The notes below the pieces were generated by a model, which saw only the letters and a list, made by a program, of their open reading frames with translations, was not told the origin of the DNA and did not search any database. From the NCBI GenBank assembly GCA_021209875.1, contig JAGYVD010000001.1:3596001-3660000 (forward strand): a stretch of 64,000 bases of DNA, in the 5' to 3' direction. The stretch is from Rosellinia necatrix. Lineage: Eukaryota > Ascomycota > Sordariomycetes > Xylariales > Xylariaceae. A program made the translations under genes and the position numbers. Positions 1-11,263 of this stretch are shown here, one piece after another. The stretch's first letter is position 1, and the number at the start of each line of letters is the position of its first letter.

Positions 1-360
1 GTCTGATTGAGGCGAATAGACGATGCCTCTGCGCCGCCCCATGTATTGAACGACAGATCCGCGGAAGGCGAATGAGATCGGTAGAGATGAGGCATGGGAT
101 GAAGTAGTACGATATTACGACGAGGTGGTACGCGAAGAATTGGTCTTTTTTTCTAGAGAGGTCTCGAAGAGTTGATTCTAAGCCTCGGTGGACGCAAATG
201 TACCTACACCTACGATGTTAATGTTTGAGATGGATATGATTTCCCCCATGACGTATGGCCCGGAGGGAGGCCCAGAGGAGGAATTGGCGATGGAGGCAAG
301 GCCCCTGCCCGGTAGTAACCAATCGCACATAGAATCCGTCACGAATGAAAGGTCGGCCAT
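1..360 (-). CDS. Partial unidentified protein, N-terminal part
   Basis: I do not recognise this protein. An ATG at 360 (complement) opens a 49-codon exon, 214..360. A GTAGGT donor follows at 213, and after a 61-nt intron ending CTCTCTAG the frame stays open from 152 to the window edge, giving about 50 more codons. The first exon reads MADLSFVTDSMC and the second contains LSFNTWGGAEASSIRLNQ, which looks like real coding sequence (serine- and asparagine-rich, no stops). The gene continues to the left of the window. The intron choice is inferred: reading straight through the first exon hits a stop near 178. No domain or signal peptide can be called. Confidence 0.45.
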
Positions 361-1429
361 TTTTCAAAGCTGCATGATTTTAAACCCTGTTTTGCGTAGC
401 CATTCGTCCCCCCCCAACCTCTCCCGTCCGTGCTTGCTTGCTTAGCTGCTATGCATAGATGATCAGACCTGAGATTTCTCTACGCCAGCTCATTCATGAA
501 TCGCTTGTCCACCTCGCCGAATCCTCTTCGAGCATTGACAACGGTGGCGGTAGAAGGAAAAAGCAATAGCACCAGCACCAGCACCAGCACGCCATCGAAC
601 ATGGCCAATTTTCATGCATGTTGCTTACTCTCTCTCACCATGGTTTTCGTGCCACGTTGTTACGCACCTAAGGCAGGCAGGCGCCTCATGTTGGGTTGGG
701 TTAGGTACTGAGTCGGGTAATCGTTCTCGCCGGGAGCTGGGCCGGCCAATGGCATCAAAAGCCCAAAATATCAGCACGTGGCTGCAATCTCGCGGCAACC
801 CGCAAGGGCCGGACAAGCCCGTGACGTTGCATGCTACCCGAGCACACAGGGCGGATGAGATCAACGAAACCATCAATTACGAAACGGGCACCCGAGAGAA
901 TTGGGCGAGAAGCCAATAATTAATTCCCTTGCTCTCGCTTAGCGTAGGTACGTTTTCGCTCCTTTATCGGCGGCGAAGCCAATCTTATTATTATGCGGAT
1001 CAGGAACGTGAGAACATCATGTCCCAATCTGCTTTCTGTGGGACGAGCAAATAAAACAGACGAGACAGCGTCTAGAACACGTTAAATCGCTGGAGAGTGA
1101 AATTATCACATTATCATCAACATATACGTAGAATGTGTAGATTGGGTCCAGACTGTCTCAGGGACGCCTAATATCACTGGAGACCGCCAGTCCGCCCATG
1201 GTAGTGGGTATTTTGGCCCATATCTAGAAGGGGGCATTTCCGTAGTCGTGAAGTTTTTAGCTTCTCATGGAATGGCAATGGACGCATTAGGTTCGTTTCC
1301 CGAAAATTCCTTTCATTCAGTATTTTGGTTCCATTTTCGTAGCTGTTTCGCTACGTCACATGCAGATGAACCCCGGCGACTCCTGATAGGGACCCAGAAA
1401 GCAATAAAGAAACCCCCCAGAATGACCGC
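361..1429. other. Intergenic region with simple repeats
   Basis: About 1.1 kb between the start of the left-edge gene and the 3' end of RPL9. It contains a GCACCA hexamer repeat near 569-590. Short open frames here have no recognisable product and no convincing splice partners. I see no RNA gene. Confidence 0.5.
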
Positions 1430-2436
1430 TTATAGATCCTCAACGATGTTAGTCTTCTCCGATACGTAAATACCGTCCAAAAACTGAGATCAAGGTTAGT
1501 TTTATCCGATTCAAACAATAACAACAACAACAACAACAACAAAACCGAAGAAGAGGCAACTCAGGGGTTAGCCCTGAGGGCTGGTTACCTTTCGAATATC
1601 CTTGTTGCGGACACGGCAAATCTGTTGAATATCGGCTGCGCTTTGTGAAACAGCCTCTAAAGAGTTACCCAGAATCAATAGCTCATCTTTCTGGGCTTTG
1701 GAGACCTCGACATCGACACCGGGTTGCATCACGATTCTGCGAACGAGCTTCTCTCCAACGAAGTTTCTGAGTCCAACAAATTAGCATCCGTTCTCCATCG
1801 CAATTCCACGCCCCACCACGCCTCATAAATAGTGACGTTGCGACCTACCGGATCTCGACTTCCCATAGTCCAGTCTCGCCGTTCTTCTCTAGGTTGACGT
1901 TGATGGGGAAATGGGCGTAGACGTAGCGCATCTTGTACTTGAAGCCCTTGGTGACACCGACGATCAGGTTGTTGATGAGGGTGCGGACGGTTCGCAGGGT
2001 GGCGACATTCTTCCTCGAGCCGTGGTGGATCTCAATGCCGACGACGTTCTTCTGGGGATGGGAGAAGTTGACTGCCAGATGGCTCAGGTCCTTCGAGAGC
2101 TTGCCTATGTCGAACCATTAGATTCCCTGCGCGCCTCAAGACTGCCGTGGATGGAAAGGTGGGTGGTCGAAACCGTACCTCTGGGGCCCTCGACGGTAAC
2201 CTTCCTGGACTTAATGGAAACCTTGACTATTCGCAAATCGCGTCAGTAATCGCTCGGGTTCGTAGATTGGTGCTCGGGGTTCTCGTGTTCTGCCCAGTCA
2301 TCGTTTCCTCATGCCACTGTGTCCGACCCCGTTTCCCGCATCCAACTCTTACGGAGGCCAAACAACAGACGTCCAATTTCATTCACGTACCTCCCTCGGG
2401 AATCTCCAGGGTCTCCTGACTGTGGATGTACCGCAT
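1430..2436 (-). CDS. RPL9: 60S ribosomal protein L9 (uL6)
   Basis: Cytosolic large-subunit protein uL6, which sits near the sarcin-ricin loop and the base of the P stalk. Five coding exons on the complement: 2391..2436, 2179..2226, 1849..2104, 1589..1766 and 1430..1483. They join in phase to 193 residues, the usual size for fungal L9 (about 190). Recognisable stretches are [15 protein letters not shown] at the N terminus, [31 protein letters not shown], and the C-terminal [16 protein letters not shown]. The many introns clustered toward the 5' end are typical of fungal ribosomal protein genes. The start is fixed by the conserved MRYIHS opening. A further intron in the 5' UTR is possible. Identity is secure; exon borders were deduced by hand from GT/AG sites and phase. 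Confidence 0.95.
1513..1544. repeat. (AAC)n microsatellite in the last RPL9 intron
   Basis: About ten copies of the trinucleotide AAC lie inside the RPL9 intron 1484..1588. Confidence 0.85.
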
Positions 2437-3329
2437 CTTGACGAGTGTTCTTCAGGTGGGGGAGAATAGAGGGCGGAGTCGGCCTGGGAAATAGCGTGTT
2501 AGGGAGCTTTAGACCGAGCGGTTTAGAGAGAGAGGGCTCGAGGAATGAAAGCTTGCGGATTGGGTCGAGAGCGAGAGGTGTCGGGATGGCAGCATTACGT
2601 ACCTGAAGAATTGGCGATGCGACGGTTTGCTGGTAACTTTCTGTCGGATGCACCAAGTGCCAATGTCGAAGAATTTCGTCTAGGGCGGGAAATTCCTGTG
2701 TAGTCGCTAAATTCTAGGTACCTAGGTACCGCCGCATCCTCCACTCGATTTAGGGCTCGTGGGGGGGGACGGGAAAAACTCGGCCGCCGAATGGTGGGGG
2801 GTAAGGTTGGCTAAGGTAGGTACCTAAGTAGTAGTAGTAGTATTGACACCTAGACTAGACGTTAATACTACTACTACTACTAAGGTAGGTACCTACCTAC
2901 CTATAGGTAACCACCTCAGGAGACCAGGTCGAAAGTAGCACCGCCACGTAGTTGCCACGCCATGGAATACCTAATAAGCTCCAGCCACTGCTCCATCGTC
3001 ATGCTTGGCACCTAGGTAACCTACCTAGGTACCCACCTATTTACGTTCCTTAGGTAGGTAGTTCGGGAGCGTGGGGTACTACTTAGGGAGTAACCCCCGA
3101 CTAAGTAAACAGGTAACCAGTTACCTGCCTTTCAGCGCTGTAACCTTAGCTAAGGTAGGCACCGATAACTGCCAACATCGAGCCTTCATCCAGTCCCGTA
3201 GCTTTCCGTGAGCAACGTTCGCATCGACCCCTAACCAAAAACCGACTGCCATCAAAAGCGAGCTTTAGATCGGCTTTGGCGTCGCTACACCAGCTTTGCA
3301 CGAATTGGTCCCCGAAATAGTCACCTGAG
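2437..3329. other. Divergent promoter region RPL9/VPS26
   Basis: About 0.9 kb between two divergent starts, filled with TAGGTACC-type palindromic motifs from 2714 to 3061 and a hairpin at 2827-2881. The RPL9 side probably holds its 5' UTR. No open frame of note. Confidence 0.6.
2811..2895. repeat. Foldback hairpin with flanking direct repeats
   Basis: An 18-nt arm at 2827-2844 (AGTAGTAGTAGTAGTATT) is exactly complementary to 2864-2881, separated by a 19-nt loop. A 16-nt direct repeat, CTAAGGTAGGTACCTA, stands on both sides at 2811-2826 and 2880-2895. The layout (inverted repeat inside direct repeats) resembles a very small foldback element with a target duplication, but the flanks are also copies of the common local motif. 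An 18-nt part of it recurs at 45147-45164. Confidence 0.7.
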
Positions 3330-4492
3330 ATGTCGTACTTCTTCTCGACTCCGGTCGATATCGACATCGTCCTTGACGATACCGACTCGCGGCAGATGGT
3401 CGACATTAAGACTGATAAGAATAGGCGCGAGAAAGCGCCCCTTTATATGGATGGGGAGAGCGTACGAGGTCCGTTCGTGATGCTACGATGGGGACGCGAC
3501 TCGGAATGCATCACTAATAGGAGCGTGTTGTTTAGGACAAGCTACAATCCGTCCCAAGGACTCCAAGAAGCTGGAGCATATGGGCATCAAGGTCCAATTC
3601 ATCGGAACGATAGGTCAGTAGGACGTATGGTAGATGCGAGGAGCGAGTTCAGAACTGACCGGTGTCTGTCATACTCTACAGAAATGTTCTTCGACCGAGG
3701 CAACCACTACGAATTCCTATGCCTAAACCAGGAACTTGCGGCCCCAGGCGAGCTACAGCACCCGCAAACCTTCGACTTCAACTTCAAAAACGTAGAGAAG
3801 CAATATGAGTCGTATAATGGGATCAACGTCAAGCTACGGTACTTCGTGCGGGTAACGGTAGCGCGGCGCATGGCCGACGTGATCCGTGAGAAAGACATGT
3901 GGGTGTATAGCTATCGCATCCCGCCCGAGATGAACAGCAGTATCAAGATGGATGTCGGCATCGAAGACTGCCTGCATATCGAGTTCGAATACAGCAAAAG
4001 CAAATACCACCTCAAAGACGTCATCGTCGGCCGCATTTACTTCTTGCTTGTCCGCCTGAAGATCAAACACATGGAGCTGAGCATCATCAGGAGGGAGACA
4101 ACGGGCGCGACGCCAAACCAATACAACGAGAGCGAGACGTTGGTTCGTTTTGAGGTATGGCATCTCTCTCTATCCCACTTCCTAGAAACCGCGCAACCTG
4201 ACCAGTTACGGCACAGATAATGGACGGCTCTCCGTCTCGTGGCGAGACAATTCCTATTCGGCTCTTCCTTGGAGGTTTCGATCTAACACCAACATTCCGC
4301 GATGTGAACAAGAAATTCTCGACGAGGTATTACTTGAGCCTGGTGCTGATAGATGAGGACGCCAGACGGTACTTTAAACAGTCCGAGATTGTCTTGTATC
4401 GGCAAGCCCCGGACGCTGTGAGCACGGAACCACAAGGGGTTGTGACGGTGCCGGAGTCGAACAGGCCTATGGCATTGCCTGCGGCAGCGTAG
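3330..4492 (+). CDS. VPS26: Retromer subunit VPS26
   Basis: Arrestin-fold subunit of the retromer complex (with Vps35 and Vps29), which recycles cargo such as the carboxypeptidase Y receptor from endosome to Golgi. Four exons: 3330..3468, 3536..3613, 3682..4154 and 4217..4492, giving 321 residues, the normal family length. It opens with the family signature MSYFFSTPVDIDIVLDD, followed by KAPLYMDGESVRG, LEHMGIKVQFIGTI, FDRGNHYEF and YFVRVTVARR. The C-terminal half carries IRLFLGGFDLTPTFRDVNKKFS and the short tail. The start is set by this conserved opening. The gene is convergent with the nucleoporin gene, with stop codons about 270 nt apart. Confidence 0.95.
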
Positions 4493-4761
4493 AGCTCAAG
4501 ATTAATTTGTATCGTTGGCCTGAACGCTAGCATGATTGACTATTCTGTACATATTTAGCGGTCCCACGGGTTTCAGAGGCATGGTTGGGTGGCGTTCAGT
4601 TACTATAGAAGCACAATTTGAGACTCTTAAGAGTTAGTGTTTCTGCAATCTCAGAGCTTCGCTTTAATTTGCCATGACCTATTCTTCTATCTCATGTCAT
4701 CAATTGCCCGGCAGAATTTCCCGTATCATACACTACAGAATCTGGGTGACAAACCCCATCA

Positions 4762-7700
4762 CTAGAGGATTTCCATTTCGTCGTCTGCAGCAAGCCCAAA
4801 CTGGTTGTTTTGAATTGCTGCGATGCGATCAAGCTCGTCTTGGTACTCCTTGCGAATATCAGCCAGCGTTACCACCCTGCGTTTGCCAGCGACAGGAGCT
4901 CCTCTCCCAGCGGCAGCCAGCGACCGTGGGGATTCCTCCGCAGTGATCCAAGCTTGTTTCTGCTCGACGCAACTCATGACGTTGATCAACATTAGGTACT
5001 GCCGTGTAATCACCGTGTCGAGAACATCTGCATTGGTAAACTGGTCCCCTTCACCTAGCAGCCTCAGTTTGTGGATGCGATCAAGCAGGATGGCTGCGGC
5101 GCCACGATAGTTGTTCCTTTTGATCCGCCAGGCGTAGAGAATTTGATGGTACGGGACGCCCGTTACAACATCCACCGTGTCTTGGCACTTCCGTGCTAGG
5201 ATCTCATCGACCGCACCTTGAAGGCCAGGGAAGGATAATTGCACCAGTTCAGCATTGTGGAGGTTATCACACATTTTCTGAATCAAAGTGCGTAAACATG
5301 CATGTTGTAAGGCTTGGTCTTTCATCGCCACCAGGGTCGAATGAGCAAGTTCGAAGCGCGAAACGGCCGTCGCCCCACCAAAGAGCCGGCCTTGTATCTC
5401 GGTCTCTAATATGTGCCCATCTTTCGTTTTCCTGTTGATGAACTGCAGGGCTAGGCGCGCAAAGTCTACGACATAACTGTACGCCCTGTAGTTTTCATAC
5501 AACGAGACAATATGCGCATAATATCGCGGCATCCCACGGGATAACAATTTCCATTCGTTTTCTTCAAGCAAACCGCAGCTATGTCTTCCGGGTTCGGTTT
5601 GCGTCATACCTATATAGAGCATTAAGTTTGAACCTGGTGAATTCAAGAGCGGTGGACTTACTCATGCCATAAGCTGCCTTCTTAAAATGCACGGCAGCAC
5701 CGGAGTAATCACGAAGCGCCAAAGCGACGCGGCCTTGGACATAGACAGAGAAAGGATCTTGGTCAGAGAAAGGTGTCAATTCTACTGCCAGATCGGCTCT
5801 ATCCCGGACGAGCAGTGCGCACTGAATATAGTGAGGTCGCAATTCAACGTCACTATCCGACGCACAAAGGTTGGTGACGATTTTGGTGATAACTGATGTC
5901 ATCGCTGATGGATGGCCTGACCCCACATCAGATACGCCCAGGAGGTGTCCTACGAATTCTTCTAGGGCTGTATTTAATTTATATTCTTCGTTTGGCCGTT
6001 TAGTGGGGGCGGAAAAAGAGCCAGATATCGAATTTGATATCTCCGTTTTAGAGAGAGGCGTAGGCAAGCGGATGTTTGCCAGCCAACGGACTAGCTGCAA
6101 TCGGCTCAACGCTTTGAGCAGATTCCTGTACACTGCGCCTATGTTAACTCTATGGTGTAGGGCGTCTTCTGGGCGATCAAATTCGAATTCCATATGGACA
6201 AGTAAAATAAGCTGATTGAAGCAAACGTTCCATTGCAGATCCGCGACATCCTCAGTTGCTTTCACGATAATTCTGCGGCCAAGTTCCGTCAGAGGGTGTT
6301 CTGTTGGGCGCCTAGGGCTCCAAGTCTCATTGCAAGTCGCAAGCACCTGCTTGTAGATGCTTGAAGTAACCATGTTAAAGTTAGGCCCCAAAACATCAGT
6401 TACTTGGGCGCAATCTTCGTCGGATATCTGGCGCCAGAAACCTGCCTTATCCGAGAAGAACTGGATTCGCTCTTCATTCGTTTTTGACGTCTCCTCGAAA
6501 AGCTCCGCGCGAAGAACCGACTGACAAATCTGGAGCATGCTGTCTGAGAAGCCTTCGACAAAGTTCTGGCCCGTTATTATCAATGAAGATAAGTCACTGG
6601 GCTCAATGTGTCGACTTTTGGGGTTGTAGCAGATCCGCTCCAATTTGCTGCATTCTCTGATGACAGAGATGCTATCTGCACACACAACCGTAGGAATTTC
6701 CGACATATGATCGTAAGTTAGGGCAAGTGCCTCGCCCCTGGGTTTGTCTATCTCGAGTAAAATCCGATAAAATTTCCGCCATTGTGCTTCGCTTGAAGCA
6801 CGGAATTGTTCGTACTCCAGCACCCCCGATGCGGTCTTGTTCAAGGACGCGTTTGAAGCAATTGCGGAGCATATTGACTCTGCTATACTCTGATTAGAGC
6901 GATTTGCACTGTTTCCCACGCCCCCTATTGCTCGCTCGTACGCGCTCAACGCCGATTCCAGAGTTGAGTAGGGGAATTTGCCAGGAGATAGGATAAGCTG
7001 AAGCCATCTCTCGCTAGTATCAACTGAATCGGAGGGGCCGGAAATAGGGGCTGGAGGGACGGTTGTATCAGAGTAGACGGACCGCCAGTGGGTTTGCCAC
7101 ACTTCTGGGAGCTCATCTACCAAAAAGGTCAACTCCTGGACACGGTAGGCGATGTTGTTCTTCCATAAAATCCACATTTGGAAATCGCGGCCGCCGTAAA
7201 GTTCCACCACCCGAAAGTCGGCGAGGGTCCATACATCAGATCCAAGGGGCGGCATCGGGATAAGATGAGTGCTCGGGTACAAATCATTTATATCCACTGA
7301 GCTAACGCCGTCGGATTGAAGCTTCCAGAACTTGAATTCTCCAGGACCAACAGGAGAATAGGTCACGCAAAGCCGCTTGCCCTCGTTTCGGCCTACTATG
7401 CGAATCAAGTTGGCCTGCGTGGGGTCGAGTCGCCATTTGCCAATCTGGTTAGGGTCCCTCGCAGCATTCAATAGATCCATTGTCCCGATCACTTGACCGC
7501 TATTAAGGTTCCAGATCCGCAGGCGATGGTCAAGGCAGACTGTCAACAGAAACGAAGCGTTATCCAATCCGAGGCTAGTCTCAACGGCCGCAGCGGCAGC
7601 AGTAGTGTCGTAGTCACCTCTGCTGGAAAGAATGTTCTTGAAACCCTGTACCCACCCTTTCGCATTGTAGAAGGTTTCTTTCCATGACGGTTGAGTGGCT

Positions 7701-8388
7701 AGCAAAACGTCAGTATGGCTATTGTACAGGGGCAGGAGGATGGCTAACCAATTTGAAGCTTGTTCCTATCGAGCCGGATGTGCCCCCCATCGGTGAGAGT
7801 CACAATCAGCTGATCAGAGTTGACGGCTATGAGTCTATAGGGGATCTTGAAGCCCTGGAGAGAGTTGACGGGGTACAATCTAATAGAGTCTCCCAGCCCA
7901 CTCTCAACAAACGATCGTTTGCGAAATGATTCAGGTCGCATGAACAATGAATACAGTTGACCGACTTCATCGATAACGAACACGTTGAGCGCATCGTGTT
8001 CGGCGGAGTCGGATAGGGCAATGCATGAAGGTCGTATCGCATTCGGGAAGTGGAAGTTGAGGATGAGGCTGGCGTCGGATGGATCGACTGGCTTGTAGAG
8101 ATCAACGACCCGGAGGCTCAGGATACTGTCGTCTTCGAGCACTCTCCACAGAAAGCTCCTCGGGTACTGGTGGTACGTGCGATGGTAGATGGAGGATGCG
8201 GCGGCGCAGTCCCGCGTGCGAAGAGCGCCATCGCCGCCATTCAACCTAGTCGAGCTGCTGGTCTGGCGCCTGCTCTTGGATAGGTTGGTGGCAGCAGTGA
8301 GCTGCACTCCAACCACCACGAGAGCCGATGACGGCTCGAAATCCAACCTCGTCTCCTTGAAGAAAGTCGGGGGCTCTCTAGCAGCCAT
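4762..8388 (-). CDS. NUP120: Nucleoporin Nup120/Nup160 family
   Basis: Scaffold nucleoporin of the Y-shaped (Nup84/Nup107-160) complex of the nuclear pore. Three exons on the complement: 7749..8388, 5662..7698 and 4762..5609, giving 1174 residues, within the range of fungal members. The N-terminal half is beta-propeller-like: YPRSFLWRVLEDDSILSLRVVD, IRPSCIALSDSAEHDALNVFV and LIVTLTDGGHIRLDRNK are family landmarks, followed by SWKETFYNAKGW after the first splice. The C-terminal part is helical, with RGMPRYYAHIVSLYENYRAYSYVVDFARLALQF (33 residues, 5522-5424). The first ATG of the open frame is at 8517, but the conserved opening MAAREPPTFFKETRLDFEP begins at 8388, so I start there. The second intron is placed so that the frame runs from AAYGMS into MTQTEPGR. 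Confidence 0.9.
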
Positions 8389-9001
8389 GTTGGGTCCATC
8401 AACACCCAACAAGGGGTTGTAGGGGATCAGAGTAGGTTTGTTGTTGTACTGGAGGAAGTTGGGACGCGATTGTTGATTTAGTTGAGTGTCGCCTTCAAGA
8501 TGCACAGCCAGCTGCAAGTCCGGCAGGGAGACTTGCCTAACCTAGGGACAGCTAGGGAGGTAACTAACGGGTGGTAGTTACTTACTTTACAGTGGAGAGC
8601 TTAATGTTTCGGGCTTGGCGGTACTGACAGCTGCGAAGGGAGTCTTTTCAGTCTGTTCAGCTGGTTTTATTTGGCACGTCAATGGGCACTTGCATTGCAC
8701 CAAAGTAGGTAATATGTGGAGAGGTAAGTTAATTAAGCAGCCGTCCTACTCACGTGCTTCCGCGATTTCCAAACAGGTTCCGATCTGTTCCCTCCCCGCT
8801 AACACTTGTCGCTCGACGCGTTCAGGTGGATACCACCGATCGAGCGACCTTGTTAACCCACGGGCCCACGGGACCTCAAGACCTCCATCCGCCCTCGGTC
8901 AGATACATTCCCACCAAGCCGGCCTCTCCCTATACATATCCTCAACAAGACAAGTCTCACCATCACCCATTCGCTAGATCGCCGAGCCTATATCATCTAC
9001 G
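8389..9001. promoter_or_regulatory. Divergent NUP120/RAD51 promoter with an MCB-type site
   Basis: 613 nt between two divergent starts. It holds one ACGCGT hexamer at 8816-8821, about 185 nt before the RAD51 start; this is the MluI cell-cycle box sequence bound by MBF in yeasts, where it regulates replication and repair genes. A CACGTG palindrome lies at 8751-8756. Function of either site is inferred from sequence only. Confidence 0.4.
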
Positions 9002-10175
9002 ATGGCGGAAGAATATGAGGAAGAAATGAATACTGAGGATACCGGCATGACCGGCCCTGGCGCTCCAACGCCAGTCAGTGCATTGGAGGTAAGTACTGCC
9101 CTTCTCCCTCTGACGAATCCACAATGCAATATGTAACTATGCCTTTGCTGAATATCACGTACAAAGGGACTTGCAGGCCTCACCAAGCGTGATTGTCAGC
9201 TCTTGATGGATGGTGGTTATCAGACAGTCGAGTCGGTTGCCTATGCACCCCGACGCATGCTGGAACAGGTCAAGGGCATATCCGAGCAGAAGGCAGTCAA
9301 GATACTCGCCGAAGGTATTCATTTCCACCTGTTCGCATGGTTCCGCTCCCTGACCTAGTTTAGCCTCCAAAATTGTCCCCTTGGGCTTTACAACAGCAAC
9401 GGAGATGCACCAGCGGAGAAGTGAGCTCATTTCCATCACGACGGGCTCAAAGAATCTGGATACTCTGCTGGCTGGTGGTATCGAGACCGGCTCGGTAACA
9501 GAGCTTTTTGGCGAGTTTCGGACCGGAAAGAGTCAGATTTGTCACACCCTTGCCGTAACTTGTCAGCTGCCCTTCGACATGGGAGGTGGTGAAGGCAAAT
9601 GTCTATACATCGACACCGAAGGCACTTTCCGCCCAGTACGCCTGCTTGCTGTCGCAAATCGCTACGGCTTAAATGGAGAAGAGGTGCTCGACAATGTCGC
9701 TTATGCGCGCGCATATAACTCCGACCACCAGCTACAACTTCTCGCTCAAGCAGCCACCATGATGTGCGAGACCAGGTTTTCACTCCTAATTGTTGACAGC
9801 GCCACCTCTCTCTACCGGACCGACTTCCTGGGTCGAGGCGAGCTGTCCTCTAGACAAACTCACTTGGCTAAGTTTATGCGCAGCCTACAGAGGCTAGCCG
9901 ATGAGTTCGGGATCGCCGTCGTCATTACCAATCAGGTTGTAGCACAAGTGGATGGTGGCCCTAGCTCTATGTTCAATCCAGACCCCAAGAAGCCCATCGG
10001 CGGCAACATTATTGCCCACGCTAGCACAACAAGGATTAGCTTAAAGAAGGGCCGTGCTGAAACACGTATCGCTAAGATATATGACAGCCCATGTCTTCCC
10101 GAGAGCGATTGCCTCTTTGCCATCCATGAGGATGGTATTGGCGATCCTGCCCCAAAGGATATGGAGAAAGAATAG
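9002..10175 (+). CDS. RAD51: DNA recombinase RAD51
   Basis: Eukaryotic RecA-family recombinase that forms the strand-exchange filament on single-stranded DNA in homologous repair and meiosis (Neurospora mei-3, Aspergillus uvsC). Three exons: 9002..9088, 9167..9314 and 9364..10175, giving 348 residues, the normal size. The N-terminal helix-hairpin-helix region reads [20 protein letters not shown]. Walker A is GEFRTGKS at about residues 128-135 and Walker B is LLIVD at about 219-223, followed by [20 protein letters not shown]; loop 2 includes the segment around [14 protein letters not shown]. It has lost no key residue that I can see. It is divergent from the nucleoporin gene. Confidence 0.97.
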
Positions 10176-11263
10176 AGCCGACATTAATAAGGCTCTACGC
10201 GATGTTTCACGGTTGGAGGCTTTCGATTCGCTACTAATATGTGGGGTCTATTGTGCAGATAATGAATGAAATGGGCATGTTGTATGAGCGGGCTTGCATT
10301 GGAGGCGTTACCGAGGGCTTTAATTGACATTCCATATACATTGCTTTCCCGTTAAGATATAGACTATGTGGCATATACATATCGATCCCAGGCTTGTCGA
10401 CGGAGAGCTGTTTTACGAACATGATGAGGACGATACAACGGGTTCTATCCCAATACCCGGCCCCAACAAAGAAAGAATCAATAATAGATCTAACGAGTAG
10501 CTTTACCTGGATCACTATTCTCTGCATTACATGCGTCTGTCGGAGGACATGGCTAGGAGGTGTCAGTATAATAGGCTGCAAAGGGCATTCCTCATGCGAG
10601 GGTGCTATCATGTAAACATGTTTTAACCCTTTTCGCAGGGACGTAACAATCCCGTCACAGTAGGTAGTTGTAATATGTAGGTGTAAACCCTTAGGGAGAC
10701 ACAGCGAAGATAACAATCGCGCCGGTGTTTCGGATTAAATACCGATGTGCTGAACAGGGGATCCCTGAGTCTTCACCCCCCTCTCCTGGGGTTCTTTCTC
10801 CATCCTCCAGTCAGCCTTAGTCTGACTACACAAAACACAAGATACAACTGCCACACAGCATACATCAGTTAAAAGATTCCGTGGATAAATGCTCGCCATT
10901 TCTTTTGTAAGTCGCACTTGTCGCCGTTTAACTCCTCTAGCAACACTTCCGTGCTGATGTAATTAGAATGCTACCTACCCCCTTTTTCGATGCAAAACGC
11001 AGCTTCCCAAATATTTACGCAAGTATTAGATTCGCTATTTACATTTATGTTTCCCTTGTTAGCAGCAGCTAGATCCACGGCCCGTTTTCGCCGTAGCAGT
11101 TGCGCGGTCATGAATAGTCATTACCCTGAAGAGCCCGCTCCCCTATCAACGTTGGGAGGCCGGCCAAGTATCCTTACGGTTTTTCTTCCGTATTAAATAA
11201 ATCAATGTTGGGAGTTCTTCTCGCGATCGCATGTCCTGGGATTCGCAGCAGGCAAGCCTCGCA
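10176..11263. other. Intergenic region, nothing recognised
   Basis: About 1.1 kb between RAD51 and the convergent membrane-protein gene. Only short random-looking open frames on both strands. No RNA gene or repeat was noticed. Confidence 0.5.

Noticed and set aside
8389..8517. Longer N terminus for the nucleoporin, ATG at 8,517
   Set aside because: The added 43 residues are unlike the family, whose opening matches the ATG at 8,388.
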